DNA of 64,000 nt from Tetracentron sinense (lineage: Eukaryota; Streptophyta; Magnoliopsida; Trochodendrales; Trochodendraceae): NCBI GenBank assembly GCA_015143295.1, contig CM026571.1:9428501-9492500 (forward strand), written 5' to 3'. A model generated the notes under the pieces. The model searched no databases. It was given only the letters and a program-made list of their open reading frames with translations, and had not been told where the DNA came from. Made by a program: the position numbers and the translations under genes. Shown piece after piece: positions 10,193 through 23,900 of the stretch (positions within the stretch are counted from its first letter, which is position 1; each line of letters begins with the position of its first letter).

Positions 10193-10534
10193 CAAGGTTG
10201 AAGACGATTTGTATCGATAATATAGATACATGTCAATATGATTATCTATATTATCGTTACAGGCCAATATGAGTGTCGATATTATCAATACAAGTCAATA
10301 TGAGTATCAATATTATCTGTACATGTGGGTCAATACGATGAGTATCTATATGGGTTAGTATGCGTATTGATATTATCAGTACAAGTCAATATGAGTATCA
10401 ATATTATCTGTACATGTGGGTCAATACGATGAGTATCTATATGGGTTAGTATGCGTATTGATATTATCGGTACAAGTCAATATGCGTATCGCTATAGGTC
10501 AATATGAGTATCAATACAGGGTGTATCAACCTTG
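10193..10534. mobile_element. Small element with CAAGGTTGA ends and a 91-bp internal tandem repeat
   Basis: Starts CAAGGTTGAAGACG and ends GTGTATCAACCTTG, so CAAGGTTGA is inverted at both ends. Inside, a 91-base unit is repeated almost exactly (TATTATCTGTACATGTGGGT begins at 10311 and at 10402). The whole element is built of GTATCAATATTATC-like words. No target duplication seen. Confidence 0.6.
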
Positions 10535-10816
10535 CATGTAATTTTTTTTTCCAAATTTTTTCAAGAAAATTTCTACTAAAACATCCATTAAAAAAGAAAT
10601 GAATGAGTAGCGTCGTGAGATTTAAAGATGAGGAGAGTGAAAAGCTTTTCCAATCTCATACACACATGTAAATCCTCTTTTTCATCTTTTCTTCTTTCAA
10701 AACCATTCTTTAAAGTGTTGGTGATAGTGGAGGGGTGTTTCCGACTTTTCATAAATAAGAAATTATAGGAAAATAATCACAATGGCATTATGAGAAAGGG
10801 TTTTTAAAGGTAGGTG

Positions 10817-10960
10817 TTTTTTTTTTTGGGTAGTCCTACAATTATTAGCTAGCTATGTCAGAGGTTAGAGGGTTAGTCGGTTAGAAACTCAAGGGTGGGC
10901 ATCAATAGCCACACCACGACTCGAACTCGAGTCACCACTCCTCTACGTATTTTGAGAACA
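10817..10960 (-). mobile_element. SINE 3' part, minus strand, TACCCAAAA tail
   Basis: Read on the minus strand it has a B-box-like CGAGTTCGAGTCG (near 10930-10918), then a CTAACCGACTAACC block and a tail ACTACCCAAAAAAAAAA (to 10817). Tails of the same type occur at 47390-47454 and 53792-53963. The A-box side is missing or decayed. Confidence 0.6.
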
Positions 10961-11388
10961 AAGGCAAACTACACTCAATATTGTATGAATATTATCAGGA
11001 CAGCCAAAAAACATGTGGCCTCAACTTGGCCCGAAAGCAGCCCAGCTCATTGGGCCAGGTTGAGCCCAAGCCTAGCCCGGCCCTACCTATGCAGATTGCA
11101 CCATGTGCCTTATCGTTAAAGAAAGGCATTTATGAATAAATATTGAAACTTGGAAATAATTAAGAAACCAGCTTTGGCAAATAAAAGAGTTTTTCCGGGG
11201 GAGTGCTTGGTAAGGAAAGATGGAGGAGACGTAGGAGAGACGGAGACTGAGTGGACTCGTTGAATCAACTCGTTGAGAAATCCGAATGACGCGAATAGAG
11301 GTTAAAACCACTCTCCCATTATAGTCCCATACTGTAAAACCCTCATCCTTGGGCTTTACTGATCTCCTCCCACCTCACAAAACCCACC

Positions 11389-11868
11389 ATGACCGGCGGC
11401 GGAGGAGCTTCACCTCCGTCCCCGTCCCCGCCACTTCCGGCTCCGACCTCCGGCGGAGAATTCCTCCTCCAATTGCTTCAAAAACCCCATCAATCCCAAA
11501 CCCCATCGCAACTACAAACAACAAACCCTAATTCAGAAACCCCATCTCTCCCCTTTGATCCCCATTACCGCCATGATCCTGCCGTTGCAGCTATTGGTCC
11601 CACCGTTCCCTTCCCTCCATGGCCTTCTAACGGTCTTGAACTCCAAACCCCTTGGCCTTCTTCCACTCGCAATACTCCCTACTCGCCAAATTTTCACCTC
11701 CCAGGGTTCCCTCACAACCCTTGGGGTCTACCCGGTTTTCCGCCTCCCGGCGTTGACGGGATCGAATTCCACCGGAGACCGCAATTTCCAGGGAATCACC
11801 CATTGTTTGGCAATGACCCCTCGCAAAGGTTAGGGCTTTTGGGTAGTATAGGCATTGGCGGAAAACCC

Positions 11869-11909
<41 letters not shown>

Positions 11910-14900
11910 GCCACAGACACTGATGTTTGGTTCATTAGCTTGCGAATTACGGAGCAACGAGGGTTTATCAAATGGGAGTTCTTCGGATCCGCGGGGTCGA
12001 GGGGTTGATAGGGAGAATGCACAAGCACAATTCGGAGATTGGAAGGATCATGGAGGGGTGGTAGGAAGCAGAAGCTCCAATGGTTCTGAAATTCGATCTC
12101 AGCATTCTGTTAATTCTAATCGGAATTGGCAATTCGATCATGGAGTAAATTCGCGTGGCCCTCAAAAAGGGAACAATGCGCATTTTGAGCATGGGTGGGA
12201 TAGACAGCAGCATGTTGCAGTTCACAGGTCTGCAGTGCCGGAAGTCAGGCCGGCCCCTCCTGGGTTCGTGGACAAGCCAAAGGGAGCAGGGCGGTGGGAT
12301 TCAGGGGATAGAAGGCGAGACTTAGAACATAATGTGTATCAGGAAGAGGGTAGTCAGGGTGAATTGAACCACAGGGGTTTTCATTTTTATGAGGAAAATG
12401 AGAAAATAAGAAGACAATCACCTGAACATCATGGAATTCAAGGCGATGCATTCTCTAGAATGGGCCTTAGTGGTCAGCTTGATCACCCTGGGCCTCCTAC
12501 TGGAAGTAACCTGCAATCTGTTTCTGCATCGGATATTGAAGAATCTCTAGCAAATCTGCATAGTGGGATTGTTGAAAAAGGTGGCGTAACCAGATTTCAG
12601 AGGCAGGAAAAGACCAATAGGGATGAGGCAGCCTATGGAAAAGATAGTCGCCATGAGAATGATGATTTGACTGAACAGCTTAAGGGTTCTTTGATGCTTA
12701 GGGATGGGTTTGACATTAAGAATGGTGTAAGACAATATAACAGTTCTCGTGATAAGGTAAATCCTTTTCCCTTTCATTGCTTACATGCTTTTTATTTGGA
12801 ATATAGAATTTCAGTATACTTGTATGCTATATAGTATATACACAACATGGGTACGGTAATTCTTGAAACTATACTGGTAGGTTAATTTTTTTATATTCTG
12901 AATAATATACAACTATGTGATTTCTCATAATTAATATGGCATATATTGTGCTAGCTGCTCCTGTTTCACTAACTGTTTTGTGTTTGATGGATATATATAT
13001 ATATACATACACACACGTATTAGCGTGAACCCCACATGTGCGGTTTAGGCTAGAGGTCCACAATGTTTGTGTTGCTTGTAAGGCACTTTATACCCATCTG
13101 AAGGGGAAAGTGTCACGCCCCAAAATTTGAAGCGTGATTAGGTAAAACAATATGGAAGTTTAGTCCTCAATTTAAGATGTGGTCACTAATTACATCTAAT
13201 CACTAGTCCAAATTTAACCTTTATAAATCGTAACCTACAAATCCAAAACTCAAAAGCTACCAATATACTGACAGCCATCCATTATCAAATATTACATCCC
13301 TATCATAGTTACATGCCAAAAAAAGTTATATACAAATAGACATCTAGATCATGCACATGAAGGCAATCCTCTCCCATGCGATTGCACCACCAAACCTTCT
13401 TCCAAAAGCTAAGTCGCGGCATCCTTTACAAAATCTGAAATAGTAAAAGGGTGAGCTAAACCAGCCCAATAAGAATAATCATCTTAACAAAATATGTGTT
13501 TGAACTTTGAATACATGAGATATATACAAGTTTTCTGAAAACATAGAAATGTTTCAATATCCTAAGTTGTAACGGTTCATAAATATTCATAAGTAATTGA
13601 ACACTCTTAATAAAATGTAGGATTTCACATCCATAATGTTCAAAATTTATCATATTGATAAACTTCTAAAATACCAAGTTCCATTACCATATTATTTCAC
13701 ATTCATACTAATAGTTCAAATTTGGGAATGCAAACATTCATAGCACGATTTTGGGTATGCATTTCCCCCGGCTCGGCTAGGCATGAATCACCCACCCTTG
13801 GGGTGTGGATGGTTTGGGGCATTTCACCCTAAGGACACGATGCCCTTCTTGCTCTTTAGGGGAGTATTCTCAACCCAAGGACCGCAGTCCTCTGCCAAAT
13901 GTTATGCATTCTACGCCTTGCTTCTTTAGGGGAGTATTCTCGACCCAAGGACTGCAACCACTCTGCCAATTGTTATACATATTAGGACCCATAAGTTTCA
14001 TATTGCACAAGATCATGATAATTTCACTAATTTTCAGATTTTCACAAAATTCATACATCATGTAACAATATGGAACCCCAAACAGGTGTCATTTTCCGTA
14101 AAATCACTATGCATGAAAACAGAACAATTGATACTTCAAAATTTCATAACTCATTGTGTAGAGACTCAATTCATGTGATTCTTGTTTCTTTAAGAACTAG
14201 ATTCATAAAATAACGATGAAACAATATTGGTCAAGTAAGAAAATCTGATAAGTATGGTAAAGAAATGATTTTCTAACAAAAATAGAATGCTGGAAATGAA
14301 TCTCTGGAGTCTGGACTGACCAACTTGTAGTATTCAAATTAGTAGAAAATCTATTTTAAGAACTTAAATCTGAGGCCAAAGGCATTTGAAAATAAACTTA
14401 ATATGTAAGGGCCCTGTTTGGCATCACTCCCAAAGAACAATTCTCTATTCCCTGGAAATAAAAACTCAGAATTTCTATTCCCAGGGAATAGAGAATTGTT
14501 CTTAGGAGTGATTCCAAACAGGCTCTAATGTTTTCCCAAAATCCCATAATTTAATTGTAAAGAAAACTTTGAATTCCAGCACCTCTACTATCAAGGAATA
14601 AATCAAGGAAAAATAGCAAACGTACTCCGAATCACTTGAAATTTTCCAGATTTCATTCTCACTAACTTAGTAAACTATAACCAAAATGAAACTCAAAAAT
14701 AATGTTTCTAACTCCAGATCTGAATTAACATCCATAATTTGTACAATCAAGATTCCTATTTTCGGCAATACATCCATTTACATAGTATCATATGTAACGC
14801 CCCAGAATTTTAATATAATAAAATTATGGGTTATTGGTCCTTAATTGGGGTTAATAAGTTAAGTATTTAATTAAATTGTGAAAAGTAAGTTTTACTCGGG

Positions 14901-17900
14901 ATTGAGTTGTACCGATCTCAGTATTTTTTCTCGAAAACCGCACACAGTGTGTTGGTCGACTACCGGGACCTTCACCTGTCGTATTGGTTCCGTTAGGTAT
15001 TGTATCGCAGGACCGCAGGGTCATATCATGTAAGAAAATCAAGAAAACAGGAAATTTTCAGATTTCCAGAAATTAAGTGGGACTCAATATTTCTCGGGGA
15101 TCCTAATAGAAATCCGTGCGGCTGATACACCGCGTGCCGGTCGGCCGTGGGAACTAACGTCTATCGTTTCGGCAGTTAGTTATCTCAAATGAAGAAACGA
15201 CAACGTGTTTTGTGTCTGAAATCAGAAAATTAATGGGTTTTGCAATTTTCTTCCGGACTAAAGTGTAACCGTCAAAACTCAGTATTTTTCCTCGAAATTT
15301 TTACAGTAGGTGTCGGATTGCCCCAAGTTCGGTCACCTAAAGTTTCGTCAAAATCGGATGTCATTAAGTAGGACTACGAAGGCCATATACACGAGAGAAG
15401 GCGGAAAATTAGTCAAACGGTCAAACCGTTGACTTGGTCAATGGGACCATATATTATGGTCATGTGCTATGCACATGACCTTATCTATAAAATGGAGGCC
15501 AGCCTCTCCCATTCCTCACGTTCTGTAAGCAGGGGGGAGGTTCTACCACCAGGTATTTTAGAGAGAGAAAGTGAGGAGAGAGAAAGGAAGAGAGAGAAAG
15601 GGAAAGCGAGGTCCTTTTGGGGTTTTTCGACGTTTCCGACACGTTGGCGACGTCCGATTTTCTCCGGTGTCTCGATTGGCGTGTAGAGAAAGAAAGAGAG
15701 AATTCTAGAGAGAGAAAGTGGAGGTTAGAGAGGGGCGGTTCACCTAGAGGTTTTCCAACATTCTGATCGCATTGGCGATGACCATTTCAACATTTGGAGC
15801 CTAGAAAGTTGTGTAGTAGGTAAAATCCCTCTCCATCTCTTCTCTTTTCCCTTATTTAAGCTACTTTATTTATGTGGAATGGTTTGGTGATATTATGTGT
15901 GGATGGAAAAAGGTCGGAGACCTTATGAATGATATATGAATGAGATGGATGAGAGTGAAAATGGAGCAGAGGGACGGAGCCCTCGGTTTCGGGCTGTTTC
16001 TAGCTCGGAATTTAGGCTCAGTGTGATTTGCGCTAGATCGCAGGGGAAGTGCGATCGATCGCAGGAAGTTGTGAGAACCTGACTGGGCTTTTATATGTGT
16101 GATGTGATGTGATTTTGACATTGTGAGGCAATGGTAGGGTCCATTGGCCTAGTTAAGTTCCCTATTGGAACTACTCTTGTATGATGTGATGGTTGTTTTA
16201 AGGCAATGGTAGGTCCATTGGCGTGGTTAAGTTCCCTATCGGAACGAATCTGATATGATGTGATGTTTTAAGGCAATGGTAGGTCCATTGGCCTGGTAAA
16301 AATCCCACCTCGAGACAATCTTTGTGTATAATGTGATGTTGTTGGGGCATGTTAAGACGATGGAATGGTCTATCGGTCGGGTAATGTTCCACACCGGGTG
16401 CGGAACGGTATACTATCGGACTTGGTCCACGGGCGTGAGGCCCAACTGGTTCAATTATTTAAGCAGGGCTTGAATAATTGAGGATTTCCTATAGTTAGAA
16501 AACCTAACCTACGTGAATTGCTGTCTGTGGTCCCTCTTTGGCTAGGTCCGGAGATGTGGTATTTATTATGAGCCCGGGTTCCTTCGTGACTGATAGTTGA
16601 GAGAGTTAGGACGGCATTGGGCCATGGGCTTAAGGTTGGATTAGGGTCTATGGACCCAGTGATGTATTAAGTTTACGAACTCAATGATTTTACCTTGAGG
16701 GTGCATTGACCTGTGTCAGCAGGTATGCACCCAACAGAGGTTGTGATGATATATGATGGTAGCTGTCAGAGGTGTTGTGCCTGACAAGATTTGATGTCAG
16801 AAGTGTTGTGCTTGACAGAGGTTAATGTCAGATGTGTTTTGCCTGACAGGATTTGATGTCAGAGGTATTGTGCTTGACAGGATTTGATGTCAGAGGTATT
16901 GTGCCTGACAAGATTTGATGTCAGAGGTGTTTCCTGGTTATCAGATGGGTGTTCCTGGCATGTCAGATGTGTTCCTGGTAATCAAATGTGTTTCCTGACA
17001 AGGGTGTCATGTCAGAGGTGTTATGCCTGACAGAGTGATACGTCAGATGTGTACCTGATAGACAGGTGTTTCCTGATGGTCAGGTGTTTCCTGTCAGTCA
17101 GAGGTGCGTCCCTGGCTTGTCGATGAGTTTCATTTTCCTGACAGGTTGGATAGGTTTCCTGGCTATCAGATATGTATCCTGGCTGATCAGATGTGTATCT
17201 TGGCAATCAGATGTGTATCCTGGCGATCAGACGTGTTTCCTGACAAATGTGGTTGTGTGTGTGTCGGTGTTCCCATAGATGGAAAATATAAAGTAAGTGT
17301 CAGATGTGTTATTCCTGACAGAGTGATATGTCAGAGGTGTTGTTCCTGACAGAGTGTGATGTGTCAGAAGTATTGTTCCTGACAGTTATCAGGTGAAGAC
17401 CCGGGTTATATGTAGAATATGATGATTTAAGGATTAATTGGGTCGACATATCCAATGATTGGTTATAATCGGGAGAAATCCCAATTGGTTGATAATTGAG
17501 TTTGTGGAGTCATGGATAGAGGTTATACACGAGCGAAGGCCCAATCGATCGAGTCTATGGACTCAAGGATAAAGCGTGAGCTGTTATTTGAAACGGTAAC
17601 TTGATGTCGTGGACAATGGCTGGATAAATTTTACAACTTGGAGGTTGAGAACCTCAAATAGGGTGAAATAGCCCTGAGTGACCTCGGGTCATGAATTACG
17701 GTATTATTATTCTGCATATTATTATAATATGAGAATTGTATATGAGAATTGTATTGTACTACTATATCATTATTGATGAATGTTATTATGTGGAAAATAG
17801 TTTAGATGGGCGGTGGATTTTGCTGGGCTCTATGGCTCACATCTCATTTTATGTCTTCAGATTCTGAAGCGGTTACCGATTGACAAAGAGTTACACTTTA

Positions 17901-20900
17901 GAGTCTGGAGATATATTGGTGCAGTTATGACGCCAAAAGTAAAGACTACTGTAGCTAGTGAGGTAACACATTTGCTTATGATGGGTTATTGTGATGACCA
18001 GTTATTATTGCTTATGTAAGCTCATAAGAAAAGTTGAAAATTCCCGTATTTTCGCGGGTAAAGTCTTCCGTTGTGTGTCATTGACAACCGGGCGCGCGTC
18101 TCGGAACACGATTTCCTTAGGCGCGGGTTCGGGGCGTCACATCATATAAGAATCTCTCATGCATCATGAAATTCTAAGATTTATTTTCAGCTATGCATGT
18201 GATAAAAATTCACATTTTTAACAGAAATTTAACATTAGAACACTCATAACTACATGCATGTAAGAATCAACACGAAGATCATAACTTTCCAAAAAGACTG
18301 ACCCACCAAAATCAAATTTGTGAAGGAAGATGAAAATTCCTACCTAAATCCAACAATTTTTTTTTGCTTCTTGAGCTTCCAAAAATTCAAATTCAGCTTC
18401 TATTGTGGAGAAGCTCGAGTGTCACTAAAGGGACTTTGTGTGGAATGAGAAGGTGGACATCAAGAAATGTCATTTGGTCAATTGGGAGTCGATTTGTCGC
18501 CCCAAGAAGTTTGGAGGTCTTGATGTTCATCCACTCAGGGAGATAAACAAGACCCCTTTCGGGAAATGGATATGGAGGTTTGGGAAGGAAATTGCGAGTC
18601 TTTAGCGGTGAATGCCGATTTATCATAGGTTCAAGAATGATCCATAGTATGTGTTGCATGTACGGGGAGGCGGTGGAAGATGTAAGCCATATCTTGTTCA
18701 ATTGCTTCTTTGGTTTGGGTGGTATAGAGTTGCTTCTTTCCCCTTTTGGAGTTTCTTTTTGTTTTATAAAAGTAGGTAGCCTTGGACGACTTAATGAAGT
18801 GTTTGGCAAATGGGTAAAATTCATTGGGATATAGTGTCGTCCGTGGTCTGTTGAGACCATTTGGAGAGAAATGAACATGTTTTTTTGTTCTAATCGGTGC
18901 TCATCCATTAAATGGAGCTTGAGCAAGGGGGCAGTGTCTTTAAGAATGCAAGGGCGACCATAGTTCAGATTTTGTGTATGTGGAGACATTATTTTTTGCA
19001 ACTCCTAAATTAAATTTTTGAAAGTAGGAAGGGGTCTCGTTATTAGTCAAAGATAAAAGGATGATTCATAATTTATGTTATTTTTCTCCTTTTTGAAATT
19101 TCTTTTCGTTTTCAATCTTTGGCTCTCAATTGAAATACGTAAAGACTAAAGATTACAAGCAAATTCTATTCTGTTTTTGATCGGTAAACAATAATGTTTT
19201 TTTTTATCTGAAAGATAAACAAACATGACAAAAAGAAGCATATAGAAAAACAAAAGCTGACACAATACCAATGATACCAATCAACCCCAATCGTAAACCT
19301 CCCTACACTGATAAAGAAGATAGCACCCCGGAACTCCCAATAGGACACCTACTGTAACTACAATCTAGCAAATACCGACAAACTACCGCATGAATCAAAT
19401 CGATAGGCAAAGAAACATCCACCAATTCCTCTCCTTCCAAAGCGCCCATCTGATTGCCCCTGGGAGGAGGGGCTAAACCTATGTTGTTGAGCAATCTAGG
19501 GTCATCGAAGACCTACAAGATAAAAAGATCTGAAAGGAGCAGGATTAGACCCAGGTGACTTCAAGTTGGGTCATGAAGGAGTCCCAAATAGTAGTTGCCA
19601 CTTGCCAGAGGGCAATGTAAGAAAAGGTGCTCCACCGTACATTACACCACGAGTAGCCAATCTCCAACATCTACTATTGAGGTGAATACACGTTAAGATT
19701 TTATCTAGTGAAGGAATTCCAGGATTCCAGACAATCGAATGAGGAAATGGCACACTATGTGAAGACTTCTACACTAATATTGAAAATCTCACTGTTAATT
19801 GACGGTTGACCTTTGTTGTCCCTAGACCAGGTCCTCAATCTCTCAAACATTAAGGTTGCACCTAAACCTTGGGGGTCCAGGAACTTGAATCCCCAAACCA
19901 TCTATGTTGGAGGAAACTAAATCATCCCTATCCATTGCAATGCAAAAAAAAAAAAGGGGCCAAAGTCCTGTTCAATGAAGGTGAAATCACACCAAGTGTT
20001 GAACTAGACTTGACATCCTCTCCATTGCCCACCTTAAACCTACCATGCTTCAAGAATTCCGCTTGAACATTCATGATCTCTTTCCAAATCCTAATCCAAT
20101 AGGGTCCTCTAACCTCCCTCGACTCGCAACTCCTCATCTCTCCATGTCTCTCAATAATCACTCATACTATCCAAGTACTCTATGGTCGACGAATTTGAGT
20201 TTGCTGTTAGGGGCGCGCTTTAAAGTGAAGTTGGCTTGAAATCTAGTCATAGATAGGTTCTCGATAAATTTATAGGGTTGAAAATCCCACAACAACTTAC
20301 ATAATATCAAGGTTTTAAATTTCGAAATTTCGGTGGATTTCGGAAGGGTATCCCGAAACGAGATTTTTCGAAATTTCGGAATTTCGGGTGACATCCGGTC
20401 GAAATCTCATTTAATAATAAAATAATATCCCGAAATATTATTCGAAATTTCGGCGAAATATTCCGAAATTTCGGGTCCGAAATTTCAGGATTTCGGCCGA
20501 AATTTGAATTTTTTTTATATTTTTTTTAATATTTTCTAATTTTTTTTATATAGTCTGAAATATATTTTATATATTTAAAATTTAAAAAACGTAAAATATT
20601 AGTATATTACTATTTTTTTTTAATTAGACTTTATACTTTACCAAATATATTTTATAAAATATAGGATATTATTATACTTTATAAAGATTAAAGAGTATAT
20701 AAACTATTAAACTATAGTTTATAACTATATTATATGTTCATATATTATGATGTATTATAAAGAAAGTATTATAAAGTATACTTTATAATACATATTTTTA
20801 AGTTTTAACTTTTAAGTAATTAAAGATTTATATATTCCATATTTTTATATTCATTATATAGTATATAATAAATTATTCATTATCTACAAAATGATGAATA

Positions 20901-23900
20901 TAAAGAATCTCCAACACTTTTATTGATAAAATAAAACAAAGATTACATGATAAAATTTCAACAATCATAAACTCCAGAGTCTAGATTTCAGACTGTCACT
21001 TTTATGATATTTGTTTTTCCATTTTTCACCTGCAATACATACAAATAGTAAATGTCAGTAAACATTAACTACATGAAATGAAATATATAAATGATAAATT
21101 AAGTACTGTGCTTAGCTTTTTATGGGTAAATTGCGTCAAATAAATAACGACTTATTTCTCTATAAAGCCCTGCAAAGTGCAATCATAATAATCTATCTAT
21201 TGACAAATAACATAAATTTTATATAATATTAAACATTCACCGAATTAAAGATAATTAGCTTCACTACTAATAATAAAGAAATATCATCATCCATCATCAG
21301 TTTACCACATAAAATATAAAGTATTCTTCCTAACCATTGGGAATACCACACCACATCATCATCACTATCAAATTAAACATAAAGTAATCTCCCTAACCAT
21401 AGGGATGACCATACCACATCATCATCACCGTCAAATTAAAATTAAAGTATCTTTCCTAACCATAGCGGGAAGTACCGCCTTCATAATACAGAGTGTCATT
21501 GTCATCGATAGACCACTGATTAAAATTAAAATTATAGTGATCTTCAAACGATATCTCTTCTTCACCAAGTACAACATCTCCCCATGCACACGGATTTGCT
21601 TCACCGAATTGAACATCTTCTGACGCATTAAGCAGATTATCGATCTCTTCTTCTGCCCATTCCTCAGTCCTATAAAGGGATAATTTAATTAATAGCTAAT
21701 AAAATAAAATAAAAAAGTAATATTATGAACATAACAAAATATAAAAATGATTATACCTGAATATCTCAGATACGTCTTCTTCATTTAATTCTCCATCTTC
21801 CTCGTCACATAGCCACTCATCAAAAGGATCTGATAACAGGTAGTTATCAACACGAAGAAGATCTGTGGTCTTCAACATCCTATTGTTCTTTTCATTTCGG
21901 CGTTGCAAACGCATGTTATAGTGCACATAAACCAAATCATTCAACCTTTTTGTCTGTAAGCGATTTCTTCGCTTTGTATGAATTTGGTGAAATGTGCTCT
22001 AATTGCGTTCGCATCTTGATGAAGTTGTTTGACTCATAATGCGAAGTGCAAGTTTCTGCAACGCCGGAAGTTGACCACTAAAGGATGCCCACCACTTATC
22101 TGTAAATTAGAGATAATATAACTTAGTATTATCAAAGTTTATAAAAAAAAACTATCTAAAATTAAATAATATTGTGGTAAGTTAATAGTTAATACCAGGT
22201 GACCCTTTTTGAGTAGCTGTTATTGAAAAATCACTCCCGAGAATTCCTTCCAAATTTTCGAATGACGCATATTGTTTCATAAAAAATTAATTGTCATAAA
22301 AAAAAATAATTAATTTAAATTAAATTTACCTGCAACATTGCTGCTGAAGCCTCTTCTGAAGTGAGCGACATTTTTTGGATAACTCGCAAGAGACTCATGT
22401 GAATTTCAGCTGGAGAATCAGTTCCAAATTCATAGATAAACCCGAAGCTCTGGTTCACAACGTATTCTGGATTCAGTCTAACAGCAGCCCGATGTAGATC
22501 AGTGACTAGTTGGGTACTCCATCGTCGGTCGATAATTTTCCAAACTACTTCATATTTTCTAATCTCATCACGATGCGTAACTGCTAAAATTTGTTTAACC
22601 TTTGCAACAGCTTCACAAAGGTGACCCATTGTAGGTAAGTCACCATCTACAAAGCGAATCAATTTAAGCAAAGGTTCACCCAACAGTAGTGAACTCTTCA
22701 TCCTTTTTGGAAACGTCAGATCACTGACGATACCAATAATGGTTTGCCCCTGCCTTGTTTTGGAAGAAGCATGGGCTTTGAATTCACTGTCAATAATTAG
22801 TTGCTGAACCGCAGAGAAACTGTCATAGATGCTCCGGATTGCAAGAAAACTCGTGGCAAAACGAGTTGCAGCTGGCCTTATCAAGTCTTTTCTGTTAGAG
22901 ATACAACGGAATCGGGCAAGTACCCAAGCACTGCCATATATAAATTTAGAGATTTTTCTCGCCTCTTGTATTGTTTGACTCACAAAGTCAAACTTTTCAA
23001 TATCATGACAAATGAGGTCAAAAACGTGTACAGCGCAGGCACTCCAATACAAGTGAGGATATTTAATCATTGATAATGCTCTAGCTGCTTTGAAGCCTGC
23101 TTCTTGATCCGTGATCACTTGAACCACGTTATAAGGCCCGATTTCATCAATCACTTTAGAGAGTACATGACATAGATACTCTCCAGTCATTCTCTCCTCT
23201 CCAACACAAATAGACTTAATGAAAACAATCTTACCAAGACAAGATACCAGAAAATTGATTAACTTGTTACCTCTACTATCCCTCCAACCATCAGCCATAA
23301 TGGTGCATCCATTTTTCTCCCACAATCTTTTATACTTACCCACAATTCCTTTTTCTAACTTCTCTATCTCATTTTTTAAGAGTTTACCGAAAATTTCAAA
23401 TGCAGTAGGAGGCTTATACGTCCGACCATAATTAGCAACATCGTTAATCGCCTCCCCATATGCAGGCGAGTTGGCAACATTAAATGCCAAACCATTTTCA
23501 AAAAAGAATCTCCCTACACACCCATCTACAAGCCCCTTATCTTGTGGAACAAGGGTCTGTTCCACTGTGCGTTGTGTGGCTCTATGCATCGATGACATAG
23601 GGGGAGGGCCACCTGTTGCTTTTCTACCAAAGATACGACCGCCACTGGTCGATCCTCTTCCACTGGTCGATCCTCTTCCACTTGAAGAGATATGTTGAGG
23701 TTCCGTGTATTCCTCATCAGGATTTCCATAGTCATCCTCGCTGAAATGTCTATAGTTAATGTTTTGAGTAGAGCTAGTTCTAGCTCTTTTCTCAGTAGTC
23801 ATTTGTTCAATTTCCGATTTAATTATATCTCTTACCTCAGGCGAAACATCTGGACATGGCCGACTATCACCTCTAATCCCGCCTAGATGTTGGCGCATTC

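Noticed and set aside
11627-12028. Antisense open frame over URT1 exon 1 with a poly-Ala run
   Set aside because: It is the reverse reading of the CAG run and a GC-richer coding exon, with no features of its own.
13805-14065. 86-aa frame at a repeated GGAGTATTCTC unit
   Set aside because: It comes from a two-copy tandem unit within an LTR-type remnant; no family match.
16740-17400. CRISPR-like array of regular repeats
   Set aside because: Units are degenerate, spacers are not unique, it lies in an LTR of a plant nuclear genome and there are no cas genes. It is a minisatellite.
14793-18141. Large DNA transposon with TGTRACGCCCC terminal inverted repeats
   Set aside because: The ends do look inverted, but the 5-bp target duplication at both copies, TG...CA termini and a TATA-plus-leader layout fit an LTR better.
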